A stretch of 64,000 bases of DNA from assembly GCA_041538025.1 (NCBI GenBank), contig JBGOEV010000006.1:1-64000 (forward strand). The letters are read 5' to 3'. The position numbers were made by a program, and so were the translations under genes. The notes under the pieces were generated by a model that was not told where the DNA came from, ran no database searches, and was given only the letters and a program-made list of their open reading frames with translations. Below are positions 18,112 to 27,164 of this stretch, piece after piece (position 1 is the stretch's first letter; each line of letters begins with the position of its first letter). The stretch comes from Thermosaccharophagus gerlachensis. GTDB lineage: Bacteria > Armatimonadota > Fervidibacteria > Fervidibacterales > Thermosaccharophagaceae.

Positions 18112-18714
18112 TTAAAGCTCTCGTATCCGTATATTGCGCCAATGTATCTCAGCGCCTTCGGATTGAAAGATGAGGTGACCTTTTCTTGGAAATGCGTTTG
18201 CACCTATTGCTACTACATGTCCATTGACGCACGTTGCGACGAAGCCGTTGTAATGGATGATGTGGTAAGAATTCCATTCGCGCAACTTGGCTGGGCGCTG
18301 TAAAACTGGTGTTGCATCAACTTTACCTCCCGCAACACCGAATATGCGTCCCACTTCCGTATGAAGCAATTGGAACTCAATCCCTTGAGGCCAAACCCTG
18401 TCAGGAAGCACCATCAGGAAGACACCGCTATTGCCGGGTTCCATCATACGATATTCGAAGCGTAAGATGAAGTTGCCAAATTCTCTTTCAGTTCGCAAGT
18501 AGCCATGGGGTCTTCCTGAGCATATGATGATACCGTCTTTGACCTGCCATGTCTTTTGTGGGTCGCCACCCGGAAGGAATGGAATGAAGCCACTTAAGTC
18601 CTTTCCATTAAACAGTGGTATGAATCCTTCTTCAGCTTCCTGCGATAGGACAAAATCCGCGATTGCAGCAGCTCCAGCACACGCAAACGCCGCAATCAAT
18701 TCCCTTCGGTTCAT
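18112..18714 (-). CDS. DUF1080 (3-keto-disaccharide hydrolase-type) secreted protein
   Basis: The 200-residue protein shows the DUF1080 layout: FIPLFNGKDLSGF near residue 31, an FGNFILRFEYRM strand, GNSGVF and a C-terminal IHWRNIRIREL. This concanavalin-like fold includes enzymes that hydrolyse 3-keto-glycosides, and many paralogues occur in Planctomycetes-like and Armatimonadota-like genomes. The N terminus NRRELIAAF plus an Ala-rich stretch looks like a twin-arginine signal, so it is probably exported. GGAGGTGAACGGCG precedes ATG 18714. It may belong functionally with the Gfo/Idh oxidoreductase at 27165-28487, which could form keto-sugars, but this is inference. Confidence 0.85.
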   Translation of the reverse strand: MNRRELIAAFACAGAAAIADFVLSQEAEEGFIPLFNGKDLSGFIPFLPGGDPQKTWQVKDGIIICSGRPHGYLRTEREFGNFILRFEYRMMEPGNSGVFLMVLPDRVWPQGIEFQLLHTEVGRIFGVAGGKVDATPVLQRPAKLREWNSYHIIHYNGFVATCVNGHVVAIGANAFPRKGHLIFQSEGAEIHWRNIRIREL

Positions 18715-18896
18715 CGCCGTTCACCTCCAACTTGCCTGCAAATCCATAAATGTCACTGCTTCATTCTATCACAAACACACTTAGCCAGCTAACCACAACA
18801 TACTTCTTTTCAAGATGCCACTTGCTTGGTAACTGCTTATGCTCGCAACCTTTTGCCCAATGGCTCGTTCAAGTTAAGTTGCAAGAGGTGACTGTC

Positions 18897-19580
18897 ATGG
18901 GTAAGGCTCCACTTTGGCTTGCGTGGAGCACAGGGAAGGACTCAGTATTGGCTTTGCATATGCTCAAGCATGACAGCCGTTGGGAAGGGTTTGAAGTCCG
19001 TAAGCTGTTGAGCACCATTACCATAGACTACGGGCGAGTGAGCATGCATGGCGTGAAGGTTGAACTTCTTAGGGCACAGGCTAAGTCACTTGGTATACCG
19101 TTGCTTGAAGTGTTTATACCAGCTGGATGCACGAATGAGGAATACGAACGAGCAATGCACAATGTGCTTAAGAGTGCTTTGGATGAAGGTGTTTATGGAG
19201 TTGTTTTTGGCGACATACATCTTGAGGATGTGCGCCAGTATAGGGAAAACCAAATGGCGCAGGTGGGTATGAAACCGATATTTCCACTCTGGCATGAAAG
19301 CCCAGCTGAACTTGCGCTTAAATTCATTTCGCTTGGGTATAAAGCGTTGGTAGTCTGCGTTGATTCGCAGAAACTCAACCCATCGTTTTGCGGACGAATT
19401 TTTGATGAGTCGTTCCTGAACGAATTGCCAAGCTTTGTTGACCCATGCGGCGAGAACGGTGAGTTCCACACTTTCGTTTATGACGGACCTTTGTTCACAG
19501 AACCTATCAGGGTGAAGCGTGGCGAAATCGTTTTAAGGGATGAACGATTCGCATTCTGTGAGCTTGAATTGGACAGGTGA
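18897..19580 (+). CDS. PP-loop ATPase, diphthine-ammonia ligase-like (DUF71 family)
   Basis: The 227-residue protein has an N-terminal PP-loop WSTGKDS at about residues 9-15, which binds ATP and releases pyrophosphate. Further conserved parts, VVFGDIHLEDVRQYRE and a GEFHTFVYDGP segment near the C terminus, are typical of the diphthine-ammonia ligase/MJ0570 family. In eukaryotes and archaea the family amidates diphthine, but bacteria lack diphthamide, so the substrate here is unknown. ATG 18897 is preceded by AGAGGTGA; a longer upstream frame lacks a signal. It is followed after 6 bp by a radical SAM gene, strongly suggesting a joint task. Confidence 0.85.
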   Translation: MGKAPLWLAWSTGKDSVLALHMLKHDSRWEGFEVRKLLSTITIDYGRVSMHGVKVELLRAQAKSLGIPLLEVFIPAGCTNEEYERAMHNVLKSALDEGVYGVVFGDIHLEDVRQYRENQMAQVGMKPIFPLWHESPAELALKFISLGYKALVVCVDSQKLNPSFCGRIFDESFLNELPSFVDPCGENGEFHTFVYDGPLFTEPIRVKRGEIVLRDERFAFCELELDR

Positions 19581-19586
19581 GCAGTT

Positions 19587-20627
19587 GTGGTAGATGGAAA
19601 GGAAACAACTGAAAGGTTACGCGAAGCACTGTATTATGAGACACTGCAGGATGGTTCTGTGAAGTGCACGCTTGAGCCAAGGCAATGTATCATCCATGAG
19701 GGCGAAAGAGGCTTTTGCGGTGTCAGGCAGAACAGGGGCAGCAAGCTATGGACACTCGTTCATTCACGAGTTGCTGTCATTGATGTTGAAACGCTCTATC
19801 GCCACCACATCTATCATGTTCTTCCGGGAGCTTACTTCCTCACTGTTGGGACGGCAGGTTGCAACATGAGCTGTCAGTATTGTGAGACTGCAGTCATATC
19901 GCAGGCAGCGCCTGAAGCAGTTGAAAGCCAATTCATGACCCCACAAACGCTCGTCTACACAGCTATTGAGCGTGGGACAGTCGGAATACTTTTTGCACAT
20001 AACGAGCCAATCGCAGCTTACGAATTTATGCTTGACACATTTAAGCTTGCAAAAGCCGAGGGACTGCGCACAGCTTGTCATACGGCTGGAAAAGTATTCA
20101 CCAAGCCACTGACCGAGCTCTGTCGACACTTGGATGTAATCAACATTGACCTTAAGGCATTTGATGAAACAGTTTACGAAAAGCTTTGCTTGGGCAGTTT
20201 GGAAGCAACAAAGCAAACTATCACAGCCGTTAAAAAGGCGGGCGTCTTCATGGAGGTCACATATCTCCTTGTGCCTGGCTTCAACAGCGATGTTGAACAG
20301 ATCAAGAAAATGTGTGCGTGGTTAATTGAAGCTGTGGGTGAAGATGTGCCGTTACATTTTGTGCGTTTCTTCCCAGCGCATAAGATGAAGAACGCACAGC
20401 CAACTCCGATTGAGCTCATATACGAGTGCCGTGAGGTCGCTATGAAGATGGGTTTGAAGTATGTCTATGGTGGCAACCTTCCCGGGGACAAATGTGAGTT
20501 CACATATTGCGCTAAGTGTAAAGCCGTTGTAATTGAGCGTGATGAGGAAGGTATCCCAACAATGCATATGAGAGGGGGCAAATGCGAGGCTTGTGGGAAT
20601 CAAATTCCGGGCATATGGCGCTTGTGA
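19587..20627 (+). CDS. AmmeMemoRadiSam-like radical SAM protein, second copy
   Basis: The 346-residue protein is a paralogue of the radical SAM enzyme at 6357-7487, without any export signal. The cluster motif reads TAGCNMSCQYC near residues 90-100, and the C terminus has CAKC and CEACG zinc-ribbon pairs. The N-terminal block reads CTLEPRQC where the paralogue has CELCPRKC, so one conserved Cys is lost, while RGFCGVRQN is kept. GTG 19587 has AGGTGA 6 bp upstream and lies right after the PP-loop ATPase stop. The substrate is unknown; a small-molecule or protein modification together with the ATPase is the simplest inference. Confidence 0.88.
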   Translation: MVDGKETTERLREALYYETLQDGSVKCTLEPRQCIIHEGERGFCGVRQNRGSKLWTLVHSRVAVIDVETLYRHHIYHVLPGAYFLTVGTAGCNMSCQYCETAVISQAAPEAVESQFMTPQTLVYTAIERGTVGILFAHNEPIAAYEFMLDTFKLAKAEGLRTACHTAGKVFTKPLTELCRHLDVINIDLKAFDETVYEKLCLGSLEATKQTITAVKKAGVFMEVTYLLVPGFNSDVEQIKKMCAWLIEAVGEDVPLHFVRFFPAHKMKNAQPTPIELIYECREVAMKMGLKYVYGGNLPGDKCEFTYCAKCKAVVIERDEEGIPTMHMRGGKCEACGNQIPGIWRL

Positions 20628-20632
20628 TATCA

Positions 20633-21799
20633 TTAGCGTTTGTGACAAATAGCACATGTTTGCTCAAACTTATGACACCTAAAGCAAACAGAATCGGGTT
20701 TGAAGCTCGCAACATCGCTATGCTTTAATGCAAACCCTTCAGGGTGAGGCAACTGCACACCATGACAGCTCTCACAAGGCTTCTCACCATGACAGCGCAC
20801 ACAAAGCTTTTGTTCTTCCGGCTTCGCCTTTGTGTGAGTTCTTCGGTAATCTTTTGGGTGAGGCATTGGCAGCCCATGACATGCATCACACCAAGACTGA
20901 GTATGACAGCGCATGCACACGATTGCTTTATCTTTTGCCTCCCTATGCTTCCGTGCATACCCACTTGGGTGAGGCATCTTTAAACCGTGACATGAATCGC
21001 AAAACGCTGTTGAATGACACAGGAGGCAATCGCGTCCAGAGAGCGAAAGTTTACCATGCCGAAGCATAAAATCGGGTTGACGGTGCGATGGCGGTTTTTT
21101 AATGCCATGGCATGAGTCGCATGTTGAGCGGTCGTGACATAGCAAGCACCGCGCTTCTTTCACTCTTGCAAACTCACCATGCCTCGCTATGAAGTTGGGA
21201 GTATGGTCTTGTGGGCGACGGGGCTTATGACACATATCACAGAACGCTTTCCTATGGCATTGCAAACATTGGCTTTCTTCCCTTGTCTCCTTCGGATGGC
21301 GTTCAAGCCAGTCTAAGCCATGCGTGCTTGGTATAGCAGTTTGAGGGCGTGCATGACATAACGAACACTTCTTTGGGGCAGATTTATCATCATGGCATTC
21401 CAAGCAAACACGCATTGGGACTGCACCATGCTTTGGGTAAGGTCTTTGGCGTCGTGATGGCTTTATGTCGCGATGGCAATAGCTACAGTGAGCACCTCGC
21501 TCAATGTGCTTTCTGTGGGAGAATGCGATTCTGTAAGCACTTTCGCCAAGCGTGATAATGTTATGACACTCAAAGCACTCCAAGTTGGACACAGAACGCA
21601 GGCGCTCATCAACAGGCTGTAAAGCCAATGTGCGCTTTTGTCTGATGCGTTTGAGCTCTCTTTGCGAGAGTAGCTTAAGATGCTGCTCAACATCTCGCTC
21701 ATGGAGCAATAGCTTGAGCGAGAGTGCGCTCACAAGCACGATTGGCGCAAACATCAATATGAGTTTGAGCAACGTCGCAATGATAGTTTTGAGCTTCAC
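20633..21799 (-). CDS. 16-heme membrane-anchored c-type cytochrome
   Basis: Sixteen CxxCH heme-attachment motifs can be counted in this 388-residue protein, an average of one per ~20 residues after the anchor. Residues ~5-30 form a single hydrophobic segment, so the protein is probably anchored in the inner membrane with hemes in the periplasm. The middle consists of repeats of about 40 residues, each with two CxxCH motifs and a conserved PHP-x-Y/F-x-x-x-H spacer (for example CDSCHGLKMPHP, CDACHGLPMPHP, CESCHGVQLPHP). Such proteins carry electrons between quinol-linked complexes and periplasmic or external acceptors. It ends the ccmF-hemA-cytochrome unit, 21 bp after the cytochrome b fusion. 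Confidence 0.92.
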   Translation of the reverse strand: MKLKTIIATLLKLILMFAPIVLVSALSLKLLLHERDVEQHLKLLSQRELKRIRQKRTLALQPVDERLRSVSNLECFECHNIITLGESAYRIAFSHRKHIERGAHCSYCHRDIKPSRRQRPYPKHGAVPMRVCLECHDDKSAPKKCSLCHARPQTAIPSTHGLDWLERHPKETREESQCLQCHRKAFCDMCHKPRRPQDHTPNFIARHGEFARVKEARCLLCHDRSTCDSCHGIKKPPSHRQPDFMLRHGKLSLSGRDCLLCHSTAFCDSCHGLKMPHPSGYARKHREAKDKAIVCMRCHTQSWCDACHGLPMPHPKDYRRTHTKAKPEEQKLCVRCHGEKPCESCHGVQLPHPEGFALKHSDVASFKPDSVCFRCHKFEQTCAICHKR

Positions 21800-21820
21800 T
21801 ATCCCAAACCTCCAACCACA

Positions 21821-23449
21821 TTAGCTATCAAGCTTGCAACACCTGTGCCGCTCATATTCAAGCGCGTGGCGTAATTTCATTTCTTTAAGGCTTATCTTGC
21901 CAGTGAGCCAAACCATACTCATCGGAAAGACATCGGGGCGAAGATGCGCAAAGTATACATGGAAGCAAAGGAGAGCAAATGTTGCCAGCACAGCTTCATG
22001 GCTATGAATAACATGCGCGATTTCAACAAGCTGTGGCGATAAGTGTTCGGCAACGAACGGTGCCTTCCAGAGCATTATCCCTGTTACGCCCATCATAATG
22101 ATGCCCCAGCCAGCTGCCCAATAGAGGAACTTCTCAATGAAGTTATAACGCCCCATTTTAGGTGGTTCACGCCGTAATCGGAGCAAGAAAAGAAGCATGT
22201 GATAAAAATCGACGAAGTCCTTGACCGAGGGTAACATCTCAGTCCGCCTGTAGCCGAGCAAGAAGCGGATGAACAAGTAGAGGAGATGGTAAGCGACAGC
22301 AAGAAGCATAAGCATCCCAGCAACCCTATGGAGTAACCCTGCTGTATCAGTGCCACCAAGCAAACGCATAATGATCGGTGCAAGCATGCCACCCGAACCC
22401 TTCAATGGAAGCCCACTCAACATGAGCAGCATGACACTGCCCATAAAAAGCAAGTGCTGAATTATTTGATGCACATCCCAACGCCTTACATGCCCTTCCA
22501 CTCCCTCAAGCTCTTTACAAAGTGCCCCTGTGCAAAGAAGCATGCACATTACAAGTGCATCAAGCAATGTGTATGCAAACATCGGTATGAGCACAACGAT
22601 AACAAACAGCTCAAACACCACATCAACCCAATAGACTATGGGACGTTCCTTTGGTGACGGTGGCTTGTGCGTGAATGTGAGCGCGAATTTCCCGCCACCG
22701 CCAACATGACAGCTGGCGCATGCTTTCGCTCTCTTCGTAAGGTGCATCGGTGATGATGGCTCATGTGGTGAAGCGATTGCGTGATGGCTATGGCAAGTTA
22801 TGCAAGTAGCGCTTCTTTTGCTGCCGAGGCGTAGCTTCTTACCGTGAAAGCTGTTCAAATAAGTTGTCACAGTGTAAGGGTTGAGCTTATGCTTCTTCAT
22901 CAAAGCCTCGTTGGCATGGCATGCTCCACACATGTATGGAATGTTCCTTCCATACACTGGCGAGCTTTCATCCTCGTTTGGAAGTATGTAATGGCTTCCG
23001 TGGCAGTCAGTGCACAGTGGTGCATCGGCACCGCCACTTTTAAGGTGCCTTGCATGGGTGCTCCTTGCATACGCTTTGAACTGCTCATTATGGCAATCAA
23101 CACATGAGGCTATAGCTTGCTGTAATGTCTTTGGCGCATGCCTTATGAATGGCTCAACTTCGTTTTGGATGACACCTAACGCACCTTCATGAGTTGCGTG
23201 TGGAAGCACACCGCGTTTTTTGTGGCGCATGTTTGTATGACAGTCAACGCAATCAAACTTACCATGCACTGATGAGGCAAACCGTTTTTGGTCAACATAA
23301 AGGCTATGTATGCTTCCATCGGGTAGCTTGATGAAGAGTTCTTTTTTGGAGTGACACGCAATGCAATTCTGTTGAGCTTCCGTGTGCCTATATGCAACGC
23401 AAAGCCACATCAAAGCGATGATAGCTACCGTTACTATATGCCACCTCAC
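21821..23449 (-). CDS. Multiheme cytochrome c/cytochrome b fusion (7 CxxCH plus membrane b-type domain)
   Basis: After a signal peptide (first ~25 residues) come seven CxxCH motifs within about 265 residues. They are followed by a membrane domain of about five helices containing several His in helices (WDVHQIIQHLLF, GLLHRVAG, VAYHLL, VIHSHEAV, CFHVYFAH). This matches a formate-dehydrogenase-gamma/cytochrome b561-type quinone-binding subunit. I infer a quinol oxidase or quinone reductase module passing electrons to or from the periplasm, with the 16-heme protein as partner. The GTG start at 23449 overlaps the hemA TGA (GTGA). The donor and acceptor are not shown by the sequence. Confidence 0.88.
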   Translation of the reverse strand: MRWHIVTVAIIALMWLCVAYRHTEAQQNCIACHSKKELFIKLPDGSIHSLYVDQKRFASSVHGKFDCVDCHTNMRHKKRGVLPHATHEGALGVIQNEVEPFIRHAPKTLQQAIASCVDCHNEQFKAYARSTHARHLKSGGADAPLCTDCHGSHYILPNEDESSPVYGRNIPYMCGACHANEALMKKHKLNPYTVTTYLNSFHGKKLRLGSKRSATCITCHSHHAIASPHEPSSPMHLTKRAKACASCHVGGGGKFALTFTHKPPSPKERPIVYWVDVVFELFVIVVLIPMFAYTLLDALVMCMLLCTGALCKELEGVEGHVRRWDVHQIIQHLLFMGSVMLLMLSGLPLKGSGGMLAPIIMRLLGGTDTAGLLHRVAGMLMLLAVAYHLLYLFIRFLLGYRRTEMLPSVKDFVDFYHMLLFLLRLRREPPKMGRYNFIEKFLYWAAGWGIIMMGVTGIMLWKAPFVAEHLSPQLVEIAHVIHSHEAVLATFALLCFHVYFAHLRPDVFPMSMVWLTGKISLKEMKLRHALEYERHRCCKLDS

Positions 23450-24780
23450 TTGCCATCTCCTTTCTCCAAGAATGGTTGTAGTAACCTCACAATTGTATCA
23501 AATGCCATCTGGTCATCTATCTCATTAGGCATCTCCTTCAGTTTTTTGATCAACGGGTGTAGCACTCTTTTGACCAAGCGCTTCGTCAGCATATCAATTG
23601 CTTTTCTTTCGCCATCATCGCATGTTGCGAGCTTGCCTGAAAACTCTCTAAGCGTCCTTATGCGAACAGATTCTGCGGAGTTGAGCAAGTTCACCACTAA
23701 CTGCTCAGCCCACCTTGAGCGCCAACACCTCCAAAACGCATTAACTTCCTCTGTAACGATTGCTTCTGCTCTTTTCGCTTCATCTTGGCGCAACCTGTGG
23801 TATTCATCGGCGATGTCTGCAAGTTCATCAATGTTGAATAGCTTTAAACCTTCCAACTCAGCTACACTTGGCTCAACATCTCTCGGAATGGCAAGGTCAA
23901 TGATCAGCATTTTATCTTTTGCATTCCGCTCCGAGAGGGCTTTTGAAATCATCTGATGGGTCAATAGATAACTGGGGGAGGCAGTGCACGAAATGACTAT
24001 GTCGGAATCCTTCAGGTATTCTTGCAACTCAGACAATCCGATAGCTACTGCGCCAAACTGCTTTGCCAGTTGCTGTGCATGTTCAAGCGTCCTGTTTGCG
24101 ATGACGATTTGATTTACCCCGTGTTTTTTGAAAAGGCGAAGTGTTAATACGCCTATCTCACCAACACCTATTAGCAGGAGTTTCTTATCAGTGAACCCAC
24201 CACAGATCTGCCACGCCAACTTAACAGCAACATGAGGTATTGAAACTGCGCCTGCTGATATGTTCGTTTCAGTGCGAACGCGCTTTCCGACCTTCAAAGC
24301 TCGCATGAACAAGTGCGAGAGCATTTTGCCACAGCATTTCAACCGCATCGCCAACTCGTAAGCATTTTTGATCTGCCCCAGTATTTGTGGCTCGCCGAGC
24401 ACCATTGAATCAAGCCCGGCAGCTACACGGAAGAGGTGCGTGCATGCGCCTTTATCGGTAGCCACATATAAACCCTTTTGCAACTCTTGCCTTGGGAGCT
24501 TATGTTGGCGATGAAGGAACTCTATCAGCTCAAGCTCGCATGCCCTATCTGTTACGGCGTAAATCTCAGCGCGATTGCATGTTGAAAGGAAGACAACCTC
24601 ACTCACACCTGAAATTGAACGCAGTGAAAGAAGCGCATTCGGCACATCAACTTTGCAAAGCGAGAGGCGCTCGCGCACATCTATGCCCATCGTGCGGTAG
24701 TTGCCACCAACGAGCAATAGCCTTTTGTATGCGCCATTGATGTTGCATCCGCCTTGTGTTAGCCAATACATGTAGCTCAT
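23446..24780 (-). CDS. hemA: Glutamyl-tRNA reductase
   Basis: HemA reduces glutamyl-tRNA to glutamate-1-semialdehyde, the first step of C5 heme synthesis. The protein shows STCNRAEIYA with the catalytic Cys, LDSMVLGEPQILGQIK, GVGEIGVLTLRLF (NADPH site) and a C-terminal dimerisation region. ATG 24780 is chosen; a TTG at 24789 and an ATG at 24771 are in frame and none has a strong ribosome binding site. Its stop codon overlaps the start of the multiheme cytochrome b gene, so heme precursor synthesis is coupled to cytochrome production. No other heme synthesis gene is in the window. Confidence 0.95.
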   Translation of the reverse strand: MSYMYWLTQGGCNINGAYKRLLLVGGNYRTMGIDVRERLSLCKVDVPNALLSLRSISGVSEVVFLSTCNRAEIYAVTDRACELELIEFLHRQHKLPRQELQKGLYVATDKGACTHLFRVAAGLDSMVLGEPQILGQIKNAYELAMRLKCCGKMLSHLFMRALKVGKRVRTETNISAGAVSIPHVAVKLAWQICGGFTDKKLLLIGVGEIGVLTLRLFKKHGVNQIVIANRTLEHAQQLAKQFGAVAIGLSELQEYLKDSDIVISCTASPSYLLTHQMISKALSERNAKDKMLIIDLAIPRDVEPSVAELEGLKLFNIDELADIADEYHRLRQDEAKRAEAIVTEEVNAFWRCWRSRWAEQLVVNLLNSAESVRIRTLREFSGKLATCDDGERKAIDMLTKRLVKRVLHPLIKKLKEMPNEIDDQMAFDTIVRLLQPFLEKGDGK

Positions 24781-24861
24781 CCCCGACAACTAAGCTTTCA
24801 AACGGGGGTTTAAACTGAACACCTACATTGCCATAGTCATTTTAACACGAGAGCGAAAGGC

Positions 24862-27105
24862 TTAAGCATTTCTTCTAACCAAGGCAGTAAGTGAAATGAG
24901 ACCACCAACAAGGATGAGGATGCTTCCAAGGCGTAGCAGGTTCATGAAAGGTTTAACGCTGAATTCCACAACAACTTTTCTCTTAGCTTCTTCAGCCTTT
25001 ATCTTCGCAACTGAGAGGCGTATGAGCTTTTCATCGGCGTTCATCTCAAGCACCGAGAACTTATAACTACCATCTGGGAGGCTGTCATCAACTCCATCGC
25101 CAGACGCAGTTAAGCCCGGAGCAACAAGGAACCACTTATTGTCCGCTTCACGAGATACTTCAAGCAATGCTCTCGCTACAAAAGTTAGAGGTGTGCCTGT
25201 AGCATGTTCACTGACATCAAACCGTAGGAAGCGGATGTTTAATCCAAAGGCTTTCTTTGTTTCTCCCTTGCGCAAAACGATTGATGCTTGCTTTTCAACA
25301 GTGGTCAACTCAATCGGTGAAACATAAATGTCAGCAAGCGCTAACACCTTTATTCCCGGATAACGCACAATGCCAAATGGGCTGTCAATTATACTTGCGT
25401 TGGTATCAAATTCGCCCCTGCCTTTTCGTATGGACAGTCTTAGAAGCGTTTTGCCGAACTTGCCTTGCTCTTGGTTTGATTCGATATCGCACACTATGTT
25501 ATAACCCATAAACTTTGAAGTTTCTCCACTGGTTAGCAGAAGCATCTTTGAGCGTTCGCATTCCGACGAGAGCGAGATGCCAAGCATTAAAGTCGCTACA
25601 CCGATGTGCGTGATGCATCCACCAAGGTGATACCATTTAGATACGCGCCATAGCAAATACACATTTGATGCTAAGGAAGAAACTGCTGTTACCACGATTG
25701 CGAGGTGGTATGGGTTTCGGATGCCGAGCAGAAATGCAACTGCTCCAGCAATGCATCCGAGAGACAACGAAGTGACAAACAACACCCTCTTCTTGAAGCC
25801 GTTAATGTAGAAGAGTGGCACTAAAATGAGTATGATGAGCAGGCTGAATGCAAATGGAGCAAGTGCTCTGTTAAAGAAGTCTGGGGAAGCTTTTACACCC
25901 TCACCGATGAGAACCGTGAGAACGGGCAATGCTGTCCCAAACGCAACGACAAATGCCGCAACAAGAAGCAGGAGCACAGCAAGCCAGAGCATAAAATTAA
26001 GCGAATAGACAGAAGTCCAAATGCGCTTACTCGGCATATCCTTCCAATACCATGCAAGGAATGTAACGCTCATTGCTGTGTATGCGATAATGAAGAAGAG
26101 CAAGACGACATTAAATGGGGCATGTGCTTCACCAAACACATGAACAGAAGCCTCGCTCAATATGCCACTCCTCGTTATGAAGGTTGCACAGATAACACTT
26201 AGGTAGGCACACATGGAGATGGCTACAATCATCCTCTTACCGGCGTCATTGCGCCTTTGTATAGCCAACACATGAAGCAATGCTGTCAGTAAGAGGAAAA
26301 CCACAAGTGAGGCATTTTCAACTGGGTCCCAACCCCAATACCCACCCCATCCTAACACTTCATAACTCCAATATGCTCCGATGATTATGCCAGCCCCGAG
26401 CATCAGCCACGCAATGAGTGCGCACACACGAAGCAAATACACTATGCCATCATCGCTACCTTTGCTGAGGGTAAAAGGGAACGAGAGCGCAAAAGGAATT
26501 GATGTTAGAGCATAGCCAAGGAGAGTGATTGGTGGGTGAATGAGCATCCAAGGGTTTTGTAGTAGCGGATTTAATCCCTGTCCGTCAGTCGGCTTATGAG
26601 GTAGGAGGGAAAACATATTTTTACAGCAAAGCGAGGTCACTGTGAAAGCCTGCGCAAATGTGATAGCAAACAGCGCCACCCACTTAGCTGGCTCGTCCTC
26701 CAGCGATTTAACCAGTCTCGTGAATACAGCTACCGAGAGAAACCCGAACCATCCCCAGAGCATCATTGAACCTTCCTGACCAGCCCAAATAGCACTTATG
26801 CGATACAACAGGGGCAGTTGCCTTGATGTATATGCAGCAACATAAGCAACCTCATATCGCTGTCCGAGCAGAAGCGCAAGCAAAACTGTCATCGCTAATG
26901 TGAGTGCCAAAAAACCAAGTGAGAGAATGGCTTGAAATAATTTAGACATAGCGTTGTCGGTGCATGGCTTTAGCTCGCATCCCCGTTTAAAGCGAGGTGC
27001 TATGAAGGCTTTTACAAAACTCAATGCCATGCACACATAAAGACAAACTGAAGAAACCACGAACAATGCATAACCAACCTTTGGCAACACACCAAAGATG
27101 TCCAT
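24862..27105 (-). CDS. ccmF: CcmF/CcsA-type cytochrome c heme-lyase membrane protein
   Basis: The 747-residue polytopic membrane protein contains the heme-handling WGWDPVENAS motif, an upstream WAGQEGSMMLWGW segment and a late periplasmic domain (~530-710), as in CcmF. CcmF ligates heme to apocytochromes in the periplasm. The other system I genes (ccmA-E, ccmH) are not in the window, so they are either elsewhere or the pathway is reduced. ATG 27105 is preceded by GAGGGGGA. It opens a four-gene minus-strand run ending in two multiheme cytochromes that together carry 23 attachment sites, which is a clear functional match. Confidence 0.92.
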   Translation of the reverse strand: MDIFGVLPKVGYALFVVSSVCLYVCMALSFVKAFIAPRFKRGCELKPCTDNAMSKLFQAILSLGFLALTLAMTVLLALLLGQRYEVAYVAAYTSRQLPLLYRISAIWAGQEGSMMLWGWFGFLSVAVFTRLVKSLEDEPAKWVALFAITFAQAFTVTSLCCKNMFSLLPHKPTDGQGLNPLLQNPWMLIHPPITLLGYALTSIPFALSFPFTLSKGSDDGIVYLLRVCALIAWLMLGAGIIIGAYWSYEVLGWGGYWGWDPVENASLVVFLLLTALLHVLAIQRRNDAGKRMIVAISMCAYLSVICATFITRSGILSEASVHVFGEAHAPFNVVLLFFIIAYTAMSVTFLAWYWKDMPSKRIWTSVYSLNFMLWLAVLLLLVAAFVVAFGTALPVLTVLIGEGVKASPDFFNRALAPFAFSLLIILILVPLFYINGFKKRVLFVTSLSLGCIAGAVAFLLGIRNPYHLAIVVTAVSSLASNVYLLWRVSKWYHLGGCITHIGVATLMLGISLSSECERSKMLLLTSGETSKFMGYNIVCDIESNQEQGKFGKTLLRLSIRKGRGEFDTNASIIDSPFGIVRYPGIKVLALADIYVSPIELTTVEKQASIVLRKGETKKAFGLNIRFLRFDVSEHATGTPLTFVARALLEVSREADNKWFLVAPGLTASGDGVDDSLPDGSYKFSVLEMNADEKLIRLSVAKIKAEEAKRKVVVEFSVKPFMNLLRLGSILILVGGLISLTALVRRNA

Positions 27106-27164
27106 CTTTCAATTCCCCCTCAATTTACAAGCTCACATTGAGGTTCTGCGATTATCATGCTGGC

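Noticed and set aside
20728..21069. Overlapping plus-strand open frames opposite the multiheme cytochrome
   Set aside because: They are mirror images of the repetitive CxxCH coding sequence, with no ribosome binding site and no recognisable product.
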